Positions 25,944-38,315 of a DNA stretch of 42,556 bases are shown here, piece after piece. The DNA is from Mesorhizobium sp. (lineage in GTDB: Bacteria; Pseudomonadota; Alphaproteobacteria; Rhizobiales; Rhizobiaceae), in assembly GCF_004962925.1 (NCBI RefSeq), contig NZ_SUEO01000002.1:79756-122311 (forward strand). The letters run 5' to 3'. Both the position numbers and the translations under genes were made by a program. The notes beneath the pieces were generated by a model. That model saw nothing but the letters and a program-made list of their open reading frames with translations. It ran no database searches and was not told the DNA's origin. The first letter of the stretch is position 1, and the number at the start of each line of letters is the position of its first letter.

Positions 25944-27512
25944 ATGAGCAGTGCTTCCTCATTGTCGGTCGCCAAGCGCGACATCGTCGCGCTTGAAGGC
26001 GTGACCAAACGGTTCCCCGGCGTCGTCGCCAACGACAGCGTCGATCTGGCGATCCGTCCAGGTGAAGTGCATGTGCTGCTCGGCGAAAACGGCGCCGGAA
26101 AATCCACTTTGATCGGCATGCTGTCGGGCCTGCAGCAGCCGGACGAGGGGCGCATATTGGTCGGCGGCGAGCCGACCACGATCACTTCGCCCCGCCATGC
26201 ACTGGCGCTCGGCATCGGAACCGTATTCCAGCACATGATGCTGGTGCCGACGCTGACTGTCGCGGAAAACCTGTTGCTGGGCGGGCCGTGGTGGCAGCGC
26301 CCCAAGACCGAGGAGTTGGAAGCGCGTGTCGCTGAAATCACCAGAACGCTTGGCATCACGGTTAAGCTGCATGCCAAGGTGTCCGAACTTTCGCTCGGTG
26401 AGCAGCAGCAGGTCGAGATCCTGCGCGCCATGGTGCGCAACAGCCGACTTCTGATCCTCGACGAGTCGACCTCGATGCTGACGCCGAAGGGCATTGATGA
26501 GCTGGGCGCGCTGATGCGCCGCCTGGTCGAGCAGGGATTGGCGATCGTCTTCATCACCCACAAGCTCAAGGAGGCGGCGGCCTTCGGCGATCGCATCTCG
26601 GTGCTGAAACTCGGCCGCAAGGTCGGCGAGATTCCTCCCGAGCGGTTTCGCGCGCTGGGCGAGCAGGCGATCATTGGGGAGATCGTCGAACTGATGTTCG
26701 GCAAGCAGAAGGACGACCCGGAAGCGGCCGAGCGTGCCGTTCGTACCATCCGTGCCGAAGCGGCTCCCTTGCTTGAAGTCCGTGATCTCGGCGTTGCACC
26801 GACAGACGATGCGCCGGGCCTGTCGTCGATTTCGTTCGACATCCGTCCAGGCGAGCTGCTGGGCATCGCCGGTATCGACGGCAATGGCCAGAAGCAACTG
26901 GCGGAGGCGTTGGCCGGCCAGCGTGCGACGGTGGGCGGTTCGGTGCGGCTGCAGGGAGCGCCCATCGAGGCGCTGAGCGTCGGCGAACGTCGCCAGAGAG
27001 GCCTTCGCTACCTGACCGACGACCGGCTCGGTGAGGGGACGGTCGGCACCTTCCCGGTCTCGATCAATTTCTTCCTCAAGCAGGTCGGCGCGGCGCCCTT
27101 CTGGCGCAAAGGCGTCGAGCAGCGCGCCGAAATTGACAAGCGCGCCGCTCAACTGGTCCGCGAATACGACGTGCGCACGCCAAGCCTGAAAACGCCGGTT
27201 GCCCGGCTCTCCGGCGGCAACATCCAGAAGGTGCTGCTGGCGCGCGAACTCGCCGAAGGCGCAAAAGTGGTGATCTTCAACAAGCCAACCTACGGGCTCG
27301 ATCTCGCCAACACATTGGCTTCGCGCCAGCGAATCCGCGATACGGCGGCTCGCGGCCTTGCCGTGCTGCTCATCTCCACCGATCTCGAGGAGTTGCTCAG
27401 CATGTGCGACCGCATCGCCGTCATCTCGAACGGGTCGCTCGTCGGCACCGTTGAGAATGCCGACGACGCCCGCACCAAGATCGGTCGCTTGATGATCGGA
27501 CTTGCCGCATGA
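25944..27512 (+). CDS. BMP-type ABC importer ATPase with two nucleotide-binding domains
   Basis: About 522 residues with two ATPase domains in tandem, as in sugar and nucleoside importers. The first has Walker A GENGAGKST, signature LSLGEQQQVEI and Walker B LLILDESTSML (Ser where Pro is usual). The second has the family-type GIDGNGQKQL loop, signature LSGGNIQKVLLAREL and a Walker B region VVIFNKPTYGLDL in which the usual acidic pair is missing, so site 2 is probably hydrolytically weak. ATG 25944 is preferred over TTG 25935; the AAGG at 25929-25932 could serve either. The last codons overlap the next permease by 4 bases. Confidence 0.9.
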   Translation: MSSASSLSVAKRDIVALEGVTKRFPGVVANDSVDLAIRPGEVHVLLGENGAGKSTLIGMLSGLQQPDEGRILVGGEPTTITSPRHALALGIGTVFQHMMLVPTLTVAENLLLGGPWWQRPKTEELEARVAEITRTLGITVKLHAKVSELSLGEQQQVEILRAMVRNSRLLILDESTSMLTPKGIDELGALMRRLVEQGLAIVFITHKLKEAAAFGDRISVLKLGRKVGEIPPERFRALGEQAIIGEIVELMFGKQKDDPEAAERAVRTIRAEAAPLLEVRDLGVAPTDDAPGLSSISFDIRPGELLGIAGIDGNGQKQLAEALAGQRATVGGSVRLQGAPIEALSVGERRQRGLRYLTDDRLGEGTVGTFPVSINFFLKQVGAAPFWRKGVEQRAEIDKRAAQLVREYDVRTPSLKTPVARLSGGNIQKVLLARELAEGAKVVIFNKPTYGLDLANTLASRQRIRDTAARGLAVLLISTDLEELLSMCDRIAVISNGSLVGTVENADDARTKIGRLMIGLAA

Positions 27513-28606
27513 GCATCGACATCGCCCCAGCCACCAGCGCAACCGCACTCGATGCCACGGCTGCGATGGCTACGCGCCGCGACATCCAGCATCGGCTGCT
27601 GATGACGCTCGGCCCTATACTGGCCGCCTTGATCATCGCCGGCTGTATCCTGCTTGCCGTTGGTGTCGATCCGCTCGCCTATTATGGTTTTGTGCTCAAG
27701 CGAGGGCTTTTATCGCCGCTCGGCATTCAGCAGACGCTGACGCGCATGGCGCCGCTGCTGTTTCTTGCCGCCGGCCTGATCGTGGCCTTTCGCGCCGGCA
27801 TGTGGAATCTCGGCGGCGATGGCCAGTTCCTGCTCGGCGCGGTAACGGCGGCGGCCAGCGCTCCGGTTCTCGTGGAGGTCATGCCGGCCTGGCTGGCGCT
27901 AATCTGCTCATTCGTCATTGCCATGGTGGTCGCGATGATCTGGTCACTGGTGCCGGCGCTGTTGCGGGCCTATCAAGGCGTCAACGAGATCATCACCACG
28001 CTGATGATGACGTTTCTTGGCACCTCGCTTGCCAATGTGCTGGTCAAGCTGATGTTTCGCGATCCGGGCACAACCGTGCCGCAGACCCGCACCTTACCGG
28101 TCGAGGACCGGCTGCCGCGCCTGTTCGACACGACCATCACCAGCGGATTGCTTCTGGGACTGGTGGCGATCATCACCGTACATCTGGTGATGACACGCAC
28201 GGCCTTCGGCCTGAAGTTGAGGATCGTCGGGGCTAACCCACGCGCAGCCATCCATGCGGGGCTCGGCGTGCCGAAGCTCACCATTGCCGTCTTCGCCATT
28301 TCGGCCGGGCTGGCCGGCCTTGCGGGGGCTGTCGATATCCTCGGCGTCCAGGGTAACGTCCGCGCCGACTGGAACCCCGCTTACGGGCTGGCTGTCATCC
28401 CCGTCGTGTTCCTCGCCCGCATGAACGGCTTTGCCGCCATCGGTTTCGTGTTCCTGCTTTCGGTGCTGTCGATCGGCGGCGAGAGTGCTGCCCGCCGCCT
28501 CGGCGTGCCTAACCATTTCACGCTGGTGCTCGTCTCCATCGTGCTGATCGTGCTCGCGCTCGCCGAATATATCGATCACCGCTATAACCAGTCGCGAAAG
28601 GCCTGA
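27509..28606 (+). CDS. BMP-type ABC importer permease 1
   Basis: A 365-residue BPD_transp_2 membrane protein with roughly nine or ten hydrophobic helices. It begins with a hydrophilic N terminus and a first helix at about residues 34-53 (LGPILAALIIAGCILLAVG). The conserved GMWNLGGDGQFLLGA and GVNEIITTLMMTF segments identify it as the YufP/RbsC-like partner of the BMP binding protein. It overlaps the ATPase gene by 4 bases (ATGA) and lies 4 bases from the second permease. Confidence 0.92.
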   Translation: MSIDIAPATSATALDATAAMATRRDIQHRLLMTLGPILAALIIAGCILLAVGVDPLAYYGFVLKRGLLSPLGIQQTLTRMAPLLFLAAGLIVAFRAGMWNLGGDGQFLLGAVTAAASAPVLVEVMPAWLALICSFVIAMVVAMIWSLVPALLRAYQGVNEIITTLMMTFLGTSLANVLVKLMFRDPGTTVPQTRTLPVEDRLPRLFDTTITSGLLLGLVAIITVHLVMTRTAFGLKLRIVGANPRAAIHAGLGVPKLTIAVFAISAGLAGLAGAVDILGVQGNVRADWNPAYGLAVIPVVFLARMNGFAAIGFVFLLSVLSIGGESAARRLGVPNHFTLVLVSIVLIVLALAEYIDHRYNQSRKA

Positions 28607-28610
28607 AGCC

Positions 28611-29546
28611 ATGACCGGGCTGTTCAGCGAAGTCTTTCTCAGCGCGCTTTTGTTTGGCGCGGTCACCGCGGCGATTCCGCTGCTGCTGGCCGGCCTCGGC
28701 GAACAGATGTCCGAGAAGGCCGGGGTGCTCAATATCGGCATCGAGGGCATGATGCTGGCCGGCGCCTATCTCGGCTTCGTCGGCGCCTTCTATTCCGGAT
28801 CGCTGTGGCTGGGCTTTCTCACCGGCGCGGGCGGCGGTATCGCCGTGGCCCTGGTCATGGCGCTGCTTTGCGTGCGCATCGGGCTGAACCAGATCGTCAT
28901 CGGCATTGCGCTGACCTTGGGACTTGAAGGCCTGACGGCACTGCTCCACCATTTCCAGTTTTCGCGCAGCTACCCCCGCCTGCCGGCGGTGGATGTGACC
29001 GTCATTCCGTTGCTGTCGGCCATTCCGGTCATCGGGCCAGCGCTGTTCAGGCAGCATCTCATCGTCTATCTGGCGGTCGCGCTGGTTTTCGCCATGGGCT
29101 ACATCTACCGGCGTACGCAGCTTGGCCTCAACCTGCAGGCCGCGGGCGACAAGCCGGCAGCCCTTGACGTTGCTGGCATCGACGTCGTCAGAACTCGTAC
29201 CATTGCCGTGCTGACGACTGGAGCGCTGGCCGGGCTCGGCGGTGCCTTTCTTGCCAATGTCGGCGCCGGCCTGTTCATTCCCTTCATCACCAATGGCGCA
29301 GGCTTTCTCGGCATCGTGCTGGCCATGCTGGCGCGTGGTCGCCCGGTCTGGGTGCTGTTCGGCGCGTTGCTGTTCGGCGTCTGCCTGTCGCTGACGACGG
29401 CCATGCAGGTAGCCGGCATCAACATACCGACCGACGTCATCCAGATGCTGCCGTTCCTGGCGGTGATGGTCATGCTGGTGCTGTTCGGCCGGCGAGCCAG
29501 TCTGCCGGCAGCGCTCGGCATTCCATACGAGCGCGGGGCGCGCTGA
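28611..29546 (+). CDS. BMP-type ABC importer permease 2
   Basis: A 311-residue BPD_transp_2 permease, the YufQ-like second channel subunit. AIPLLLAGLGEQMSEKAGVLNIGIEGMMLAGA is the family signature near the N terminus (split by the first helix), and GLNQIVIGIALTLGLEGLTA follows. The BMP importer class normally uses two different permeases, as here. It is followed after 48 bases by the 4-pyridoxolactonase gene on the same strand, so importer and catabolic enzymes are likely one transcript. Confidence 0.92.
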   Translation: MTGLFSEVFLSALLFGAVTAAIPLLLAGLGEQMSEKAGVLNIGIEGMMLAGAYLGFVGAFYSGSLWLGFLTGAGGGIAVALVMALLCVRIGLNQIVIGIALTLGLEGLTALLHHFQFSRSYPRLPAVDVTVIPLLSAIPVIGPALFRQHLIVYLAVALVFAMGYIYRRTQLGLNLQAAGDKPAALDVAGIDVVRTRTIAVLTTGALAGLGGAFLANVGAGLFIPFITNGAGFLGIVLAMLARGRPVWVLFGALLFGVCLSLTTAMQVAGINIPTDVIQMLPFLAVMVMLVLFGRRASLPAALGIPYERGAR

Positions 29547-30401
<855 letters not shown>

Positions 30402-30425
30402 TCGCCACCGACCGGAGACAAGACC

Positions 30426-31619
30426 ATGCGCTATTTCGAACACGCCGAACCGGTCATCACGCTGACCGCAGGGCCGGTGAACGCCTATCCCGACGTACTG
30501 CGCGGCCTCGGCCGCACGGTACTCTACGATTACGACCCGGCGTTCCAGCTCTTTTACGAGAGGGTGGTCGACAAGTCGCAGAAAGCGATGCGGCTGTCGA
30601 ACAAGCCGGTCATTCTTCATGGCGAGCCGGTGCTTGGCCTGGAGGCGGCCGCAGCCTCCCTGATCACGCCGGGCGACGTCGTGCTCAACCTTGCCTCCGG
30701 TGTCTACGGCAAGGGATTTGGCTATTGGGCGAAGCGCTATTCGCCGCATCTGCTCGAAATCGAGGTGCCCTACAACGAGGCGATCGATCCGCAGGCGGTT
30801 GCGGCAATGCTGAAAGCGCATCCGGAAATCACCATCGTTTCCGTCTGCCACCATGACACGCCGTCGGGCACCATCAACCCGATCGACGTAATCGGCGCGC
30901 TGGTTTCGGCGCATGGCGCCTATCTGATCGTCGATGCCGTTTCGTCCTTCGGCGGCATGAAAACGCATCCGGAGGACTGCAAGGCCGATATCTACGTCAC
31001 CGGCCCGAACAAATGCCTGGGCGCGCCTCCCGGCCTCACGATGATGGGTGTCAGCGAGCGGGCGTGGGCCAAGATGAAGGCAAACCCGCTGGCGCCGCGC
31101 GCGTCGATGCTCAGCATCGTCGACTGGGAGCATGCGTGGTCGAAGGACAAGCCGTTTCCATTCACGCCGTCCGTCGCGGAGATGAACGGGCTCGACGTCG
31201 CGCTCGACCTCTATCTCAATGAGGGAGCGGAGGCGGTGTGGGCGCGCCACGCGCTCACCGCCAAGGCCATGCGGGCAGGTGTCGCGGCCATGGGCCTGTC
31301 GATCTGGGCCGCCAGCGACAATATCGCGTCGCCGACCACGACCGCCGTCCGGACGCCTGAAGGCATCGATGAGAAGGCGGTTCGCCAGGCCGCGCGCGCC
31401 CGCTACGGCGTGGTGTTTTCGTCTGGCCGTGCTGAAACATTAGGGAAGCTGACACGCATCGGCCATATGGGCCCGACCGCCCAGCCGATCTATGCGGTCG
31501 CGGCGCTGACGGCACTTGGCGGCGCGATGAATTCCTTGGGCCAGAAACTCGCGGTCGGCAAAGGCATCGACGCGGCGCTGGCCGTTATCGACGCCGAAAA
31601 TCACCAGTTCACAAATTGA
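30426..31619 (+). CDS. Pyridoxamine-pyruvate aminotransferase
   Basis: Transfers the amino group of pyridoxamine to pyruvate, giving pyridoxal and alanine. Unusually, its B6 ligand is the substrate and not a bound PLP cofactor. The 397-residue class V aminotransferase-fold protein begins with ITLTAGPVNAYPDVLRGLGR. Its active-site Lys196 lies in VTGPNKCLGAPPG, corresponding to Lys197 of the M. loti enzyme. RIGHMGPTAQ near the C terminus carries a substrate-carboxylate Arg. Serine-glyoxylate aminotransferases are the nearest alternative, but the B6 neighbours (lactonase 24 bases before, dehydrogenase 12 bases after) settle the call. Confidence 0.92.
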   Translation: MRYFEHAEPVITLTAGPVNAYPDVLRGLGRTVLYDYDPAFQLFYERVVDKSQKAMRLSNKPVILHGEPVLGLEAAAASLITPGDVVLNLASGVYGKGFGYWAKRYSPHLLEIEVPYNEAIDPQAVAAMLKAHPEITIVSVCHHDTPSGTINPIDVIGALVSAHGAYLIVDAVSSFGGMKTHPEDCKADIYVTGPNKCLGAPPGLTMMGVSERAWAKMKANPLAPRASMLSIVDWEHAWSKDKPFPFTPSVAEMNGLDVALDLYLNEGAEAVWARHALTAKAMRAGVAAMGLSIWAASDNIASPTTTAVRTPEGIDEKAVRQAARARYGVVFSSGRAETLGKLTRIGHMGPTAQPIYAVAALTALGGAMNSLGQKLAVGKGIDAALAVIDAENHQFTN

Positions 31620-32378
<759 letters not shown>

Positions 32379-32452
32379 AAGCGCGTCGCGTCTGAAGGGA
32401 TTCATGCGAAGCTCGTTAATTATATTTGTTCGCGCGAAACCGGAGACCCGAT

Positions 32453-32860
32453 ATGAAAGCTCGGCCCGCAATTGGCGCACTGGCCGTTGTCTTCGCCTTG
32501 GTTGCCGGCCCGAACGAGGCAAGATCGCAGGAACGCGCATGTCGCAGTCCCGCTCCCATCGACACCATAAACGAGATGTTCTCCGCGATCTTCGCCTGTT
32601 GGGAGCCGCCGCCCGGAACCGCGGGCATGACCCTGACGCTGCAGTTCTCAATTCGCCGAAACGGCACACTTATCGGCAAGCCTCGCGCCACTTACTCCCG
32701 TCTCGGGAATGATGGCGCCCTCAACCGGGCCTTCGTGGCTTCCGTCCTCGATGCTCTCGACAAGGCTCTGCCACTGCCCGTTTCGGACAGCATGGGTGGT
32801 GCGATTGCAGGGCGTACGCTGTTCCCTCGCTTCACAGCAGCGAGTGGGCGTGCATCCTAA
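32453..32860 (+). CDS. Small exported protein, unknown function
   Basis: A 135-residue protein with a signal peptide (MKARPAIGALAVVFALVAG, cleavage near RSQ before ERAC). The mature part has two Cys (30 and 49, a likely disulphide). A segment with TonB-C-like rhythm follows (LTLQFSIRRNGTLIGKPRATYS, then a helix ending in LDALDKALPLPVS). Similarity to the TonB C-terminal fold is only a pattern impression. A GGAG-containing leader lies before ATG 32453. It starts 74 bases after the B6 operon and converges on the efflux gene. Confidence 0.65.
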   Translation: MKARPAIGALAVVFALVAGPNEARSQERACRSPAPIDTINEMFSAIFACWEPPPGTAGMTLTLQFSIRRNGTLIGKPRATYSRLGNDGALNRAFVASVLDALDKALPLPVSDSMGGAIAGRTLFPRFTAASGRAS

Positions 32861-32880
32861 AGCGCGTCCGGCAATGTGCA

Positions 32881-34125
32881 TTAAACCGGCGGGTTTTGCG
32901 GCTGGAAGAATTTGCCGCGTTCGGCGATCAGCACCATCACCAATGCGCCAAGCGACACGCTGCAGAATCCGGCGGCCAAGGGCGTCACCGTGCCGTTGAA
33001 GGCTTGGCCGATCAGCGTGCCGAGCAGGCCGCCGAGGAAGGTCTGCATAAACCCCAGAATGGACGATGCCGTGCCGGCCAGTTGGCCAAGCGGCTCCATG
33101 GCGAGCGCGTTGAAATTCGCGCCGAGGGCGCCGAACGGGAACATCGCGCAGGCAAAGAAGGTGATGAAAAGCCAGAGCGGCATCTTCATTTGGATGGAAA
33201 CGATCAGCCAGGCGAGGCTGATGGCCAGAAACAGGAGCAGCGCGCTCTGCGAGAGGCGGCGCATGCCGATGCGGCCGACAAGACGCGAATTCAGATAGTT
33301 GGAGAAGGCAAGCACCGCCGCGACCCCGGCAAAGATGACGGGAAACAGCTCGCCGACTTTGAACACATCGACGTAGATCTGCTGTGCCGAGGCGATGAAG
33401 CCGAACATGGCCGCGAAGAGGAAGGTGCTGGCAAAGGCGTAGCAGAGCGCGATGCGATTTGTCAGCACGATGCGGAAACCGCCAAGGACGGACGATGTCG
33501 TCAGCGGCCGGCGATATTCGGGATGCAGTGTTTCCGGCAGCCGCAGCAGCGACCAGGCCGAGACGATCAGCGCGCCTGCCGCCATGGTGATGAAGATCCA
33601 GTGCCAGGAGGCAAACAGCATGATGAACTGGCCGATGCCTGGCGCCACCACCGGAATGGCCATGAACACCATGAAGATCAGCGACATCACCTCAGCCATG
33701 CGCCGGCCGTCGAACGCGTCGCGCACGATCGAGACGGCGATGACGCGCGTGGCGGCCGCACCGATGCCCTGCACCAGCCTGCACAGAAGAAGAATAGCGA
33801 ACGATGGGGCGATTGCCGCCGCAGCCGCTGCCGCAACATAGATCACCAGCCCGACGACGAGCGGAGCACGGCGCCCGAAGCGGTCAGAGATCGGTCCGAA
33901 GAAGAGCTGTCCGCCGCCAAAGCCCAGGATGTAGGCGGCAATCACATACTGGCGGTGGTTTTCATTTTCCACGCCCAGCGAGGCGCCGATTTGCTGAAGC
34001 GCCGGCAGCATGATATCGATGGCCAGCGAGTTGAGCGCCATAAGCGCCGCGCACAGTGCGATGAATTCCCAGCGCGGAATAGGCAAGGTGCTTGCCCGTT
34101 GCGGCGCTTGTGCATGCTGATCCAC
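32881..34125 (-). CDS. Bcr/CflA-family MFS drug-efflux transporter
   Basis: A 414-residue major-facilitator protein with 12 predicted transmembrane helices. ALNSLAIDIMLPALQQIG at the first helix is typical of the drug:H+ antiporter 12-helix group. FFGPISDRFGRRAPLVVGL is the loop 2-3 signature, and RLVQGIGAAATRVIAVSIVRD is helix 4 of the Bcr/CflA family. It probably exports drugs or sulphur compounds by proton exchange across the inner membrane; the substrate is unknown. A B6-related export role cannot be excluded, but the orientation separates it from the B6 operon. Confidence 0.9.
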   Translation of the reverse strand: MDQHAQAPQRASTLPIPRWEFIALCAALMALNSLAIDIMLPALQQIGASLGVENENHRQYVIAAYILGFGGGQLFFGPISDRFGRRAPLVVGLVIYVAAAAAAAIAPSFAILLLCRLVQGIGAAATRVIAVSIVRDAFDGRRMAEVMSLIFMVFMAIPVVAPGIGQFIMLFASWHWIFITMAAGALIVSAWSLLRLPETLHPEYRRPLTTSSVLGGFRIVLTNRIALCYAFASTFLFAAMFGFIASAQQIYVDVFKVGELFPVIFAGVAAVLAFSNYLNSRLVGRIGMRRLSQSALLLFLAISLAWLIVSIQMKMPLWLFITFFACAMFPFGALGANFNALAMEPLGQLAGTASSILGFMQTFLGGLLGTLIGQAFNGTVTPLAAGFCSVSLGALVMVLIAERGKFFQPQNPPV

Positions 34126-34146
34126 GGCAAAGTCCGATCTTCAAAC

Positions 34147-34170
34147 GAAAAAGCGCCGGCGCGCCGGCGC
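34147..34170 (-). terminator. grxD terminator (minus strand)
   Basis: The 18-bp palindrome at 34153-34170 (GCGCCGGC-GC-GCCGGCGC) is followed, reading on the minus strand, by TTTTTCGTTT. It lies downstream of grxD and past the RPE element. Confidence 0.7.
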
Positions 34171-34233
34171 ATTCATTCGTCTTATGCCCCGATACCGGGG
34201 AGGTTGCCGAGGTGGGGGCTGGCCCGGCGTTTA

Positions 34234-34281
34234 GCGCATGACCCCGAAAACCGGGATCGATTTTCGGAAAGGATCATGCGC
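34234..34281. repeat. Rhizobial palindromic element (RPE type), long form
   Basis: The outer arms GCGCATGA (34234-34241) and TCATGCGC (34274-34281) and the inner arms CCGAAAA (34244-34250) and TTTTCGG (34261-34267) form a nested inverted repeat. The sequence is the familiar intergenic element of Rhizobiales genomes. It ends 8 bases from the grxD stop, inside the grxD 3' untranslated region. Confidence 0.75.
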
Positions 34282-34289
34282 AAACAAAT

Positions 34290-34625
34290 TCAGGCGGCGC
34301 CTTTGACGCTGACGCCCTTTTCGACGAGGAACGTCTGAAGTTCGCCCGCCTGGAACATCTCGCGGATAATGTCGCAGCCACCAACGAACTCACCCTTGAC
34401 GTAGAGCTGAGGGATCGTCGGCCAGTTGGAGTATTCCTTGATACCTTGCCGCAGCTCGGCCGAAGTCAGCACGTCCACGCCCTTGTAGTCGGCCCCGATG
34501 TAGTCGAGGATCTGCACGACTTGACCGGAAAATCCGCATTGCGGGAAACCGGGCGTGCCCTTCATGAAAAGGACGACGTCGTTGCCCTTCACTTCGCTGT
34601 CGATGTAGTCGTTGATACCGCTCAT
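34290..34625 (-). CDS. grxD: Monothiol glutaredoxin (Grx4 type)
   Basis: A 111-residue CGFS glutaredoxin that carries [2Fe-2S] clusters, usually together with BolA, in iron-sulphur trafficking and iron sensing. The motif CGFS is at residues 30-33, with [19 protein letters not shown] containing the cis-Pro and the glutathione-binding GG. ATG 34625 is chosen because AAAGGA lies 6 bases upstream. An upstream in-frame ATG (34676) would add 17 residues unlike the family. Its partner bolA lies nearby on the same strand but is separated by an opposite-strand gene. Confidence 0.96.
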   Translation of the reverse strand: MSGINDYIDSEVKGNDVVLFMKGTPGFPQCGFSGQVVQILDYIGADYKGVDVLTSAELRQGIKEYSNWPTIPQLYVKGEFVGGCDIIREMFQAGELQTFLVEKGVSVKGAA

Positions 34626-34789
34626 AGAGAATCCTTTCATACCCGCGGGAGTCGGGCTCGAAACATACCCTTTCAAATAAACCCATAGGTTGCCTGAAAC
34701 AAGACGTTTGCCGCCTCGTCACGCAAATGGCGCAAAGGATGGCCTGATATTGGGCCAAGAGCATCGGCCAGTTATTTCCCCGGGAAGCG

Positions 34790-35584
34790 ATGAAAAGGCG
34801 ACATAGCGCGGCGATCCTGATTGGTGTTCTGCTTGTCGCAACGGCCTTGATCTGGTGGTTTTGGCCGTCGGAGCACCCGTCTGTCACCGTCGGCGGCGAG
34901 CTGCCCGGACCATGCCGGGATTTTAGCTTCGAGGCGGTTCCCTACATCGTCTGCGAGATCGATCTTCGCAGCTACGACGTCGCTGTCTTCCACGCCGGCG
35001 ACGACGGCAAAGCCTTCGGCTCGCTGGAAAAGTTCGACAAGGCGATGTCGGGCAAGCGCCGGCCCGTGCTGCTCGCCATGAACGCCGGCATGTATCATGA
35101 GGATATGGCGCCGGTCGGCCTTCTCGTCGAAAATGGTCACGAGGTGGCGCCGCTCAACCTCGCCGACGGCGAGGGCAATTTCTTCCTGAAGCCGAACGGC
35201 GTTTTTCTGGTCCGCAACGACGGCAAGGCGGCGATCATGGAAACGAACGCCTATGCCGCCGCAAAGCCGGATGTGGCATTCGCCACGCAGTCCGGCCCGA
35301 TGCTGGTGATCGACAGCCGGCTCCATCCCCGCTTCGAGGCGAACGGCACGTCGCGTTACATCCGCAACGGCGTCGGCGTGCGTGACGAAAACACGGTGGT
35401 GCTGGCGATCTCACGCTCGCAAGTCAGTCTCGGCAGCTTTGCACGCCTGTTTCGTGATGAGCTGCATTGCCCCAACGCGCTTTTCTTCGACGGCGTAGTC
35501 TCGGCGCTGTCGAATGGCGAGAGGATGATCGTCGGCGGAAACTATCCGGCAGGGCCGATCATTGCCGTCTCAGCGAAAAGGTGA
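34790..35584 (+). CDS. DUF2233 phosphodiester-glycosidase-like membrane-anchored protein
   Basis: A 264-residue protein with an N-terminal membrane anchor (ILIGVLLVATALIWWFW, about residues 9-25) and a periplasmic NAGPA/DUF2233 domain. AMNAGMYHEDMAPVGLLVENG, KPNGVFLVRNDG and the closing DGVVSALSNG...GGNYPAGPIIAV blocks are the family pattern. Relatives cleave GlcNAc-phosphodiester bonds in animals; in bacteria the substrate is unclear (possibly capsule or wall sugars). It is on the plus strand between grxD and bolA, breaking what would otherwise be a continuous minus-strand group. Confidence 0.85.
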   Translation: MKRRHSAAILIGVLLVATALIWWFWPSEHPSVTVGGELPGPCRDFSFEAVPYIVCEIDLRSYDVAVFHAGDDGKAFGSLEKFDKAMSGKRRPVLLAMNAGMYHEDMAPVGLLVENGHEVAPLNLADGEGNFFLKPNGVFLVRNDGKAAIMETNAYAAAKPDVAFATQSGPMLVIDSRLHPRFEANGTSRYIRNGVGVRDENTVVLAISRSQVSLGSFARLFRDELHCPNALFFDGVVSALSNGERMIVGGNYPAGPIIAVSAKR

Positions 35585-35606
35585 CGAAGGGGTTGGACGC
35601 GGAAAC

Positions 35607-35840
35607 TCAGTCCGGCACGCTGGTCTGCAGGGCGAGCGCGTGCAGCACGCCGCCCATATTGCCCTTCAGCGCGTCGTAGACCATCTGATGCTGCTGGACG
35701 CGGCTTTTTCCGCGAAAGCTTTCGGCCACCACCTCGGCCGCATAATGGTCGCCGTCGCCAGCCAGGTCGCGGATCGTCACCTTGGCGTCCGGAATGCCTT
35801 CCTTGATCAGCCGTTCGATGTCGTGCGCGTCCATTGCCAT
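35607..35840 (-). CDS. bolA: BolA-family protein
   Basis: A 77-residue BolA of the small type (MAMDAHDIERLIKEGIP, AGDGDHYAAEVVAESFRGKSRVQQHQMVYDAL). The conserved His of the RVQQHQMVY region is the likely cluster ligand when paired with the CGFS glutaredoxin GrxD encoded 1 kb away. Together they would form the [2Fe-2S]-bridged complex used in iron-sulphur delivery or iron regulation. It lies 86 bases downstream of purL on the same strand. Confidence 0.93.
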   Translation of the reverse strand: MAMDAHDIERLIKEGIPDAKVTIRDLAGDGDHYAAEVVAESFRGKSRVQQHQMVYDALKGNMGGVLHALALQTSVPD

Positions 35841-35926
35841 GCGAGGATTCCTTGTTCAGGTCGTGATCTCATAGATATGATCGAAATGGCGGATGAACCA
35901 AGCCGAAACAGCCCCACTCGATCATA

Positions 35927-38176
<2,250 letters not shown>

Positions 38177-38315
38177 TTTATATCCTTGGGATCGAGTCCC
38201 GTCTTATCGCAAGCTTTGCAGCCGATACACCCCACCAAGCGACGAAAACGATGAATAGCCACAGGGGCAGCAAGTAGCGAAAGATCGCCACTCGACCCGC
38301 CGGTTTCAAGCCGGT

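Noticed and set aside
32896..34338. 480-codon plus-strand open frame opposite the efflux gene
   Set aside because: It is an antisense shadow of a 12-helix transporter; its hydrophilic, Glu/Arg-rich composition is the complement of membrane codons.
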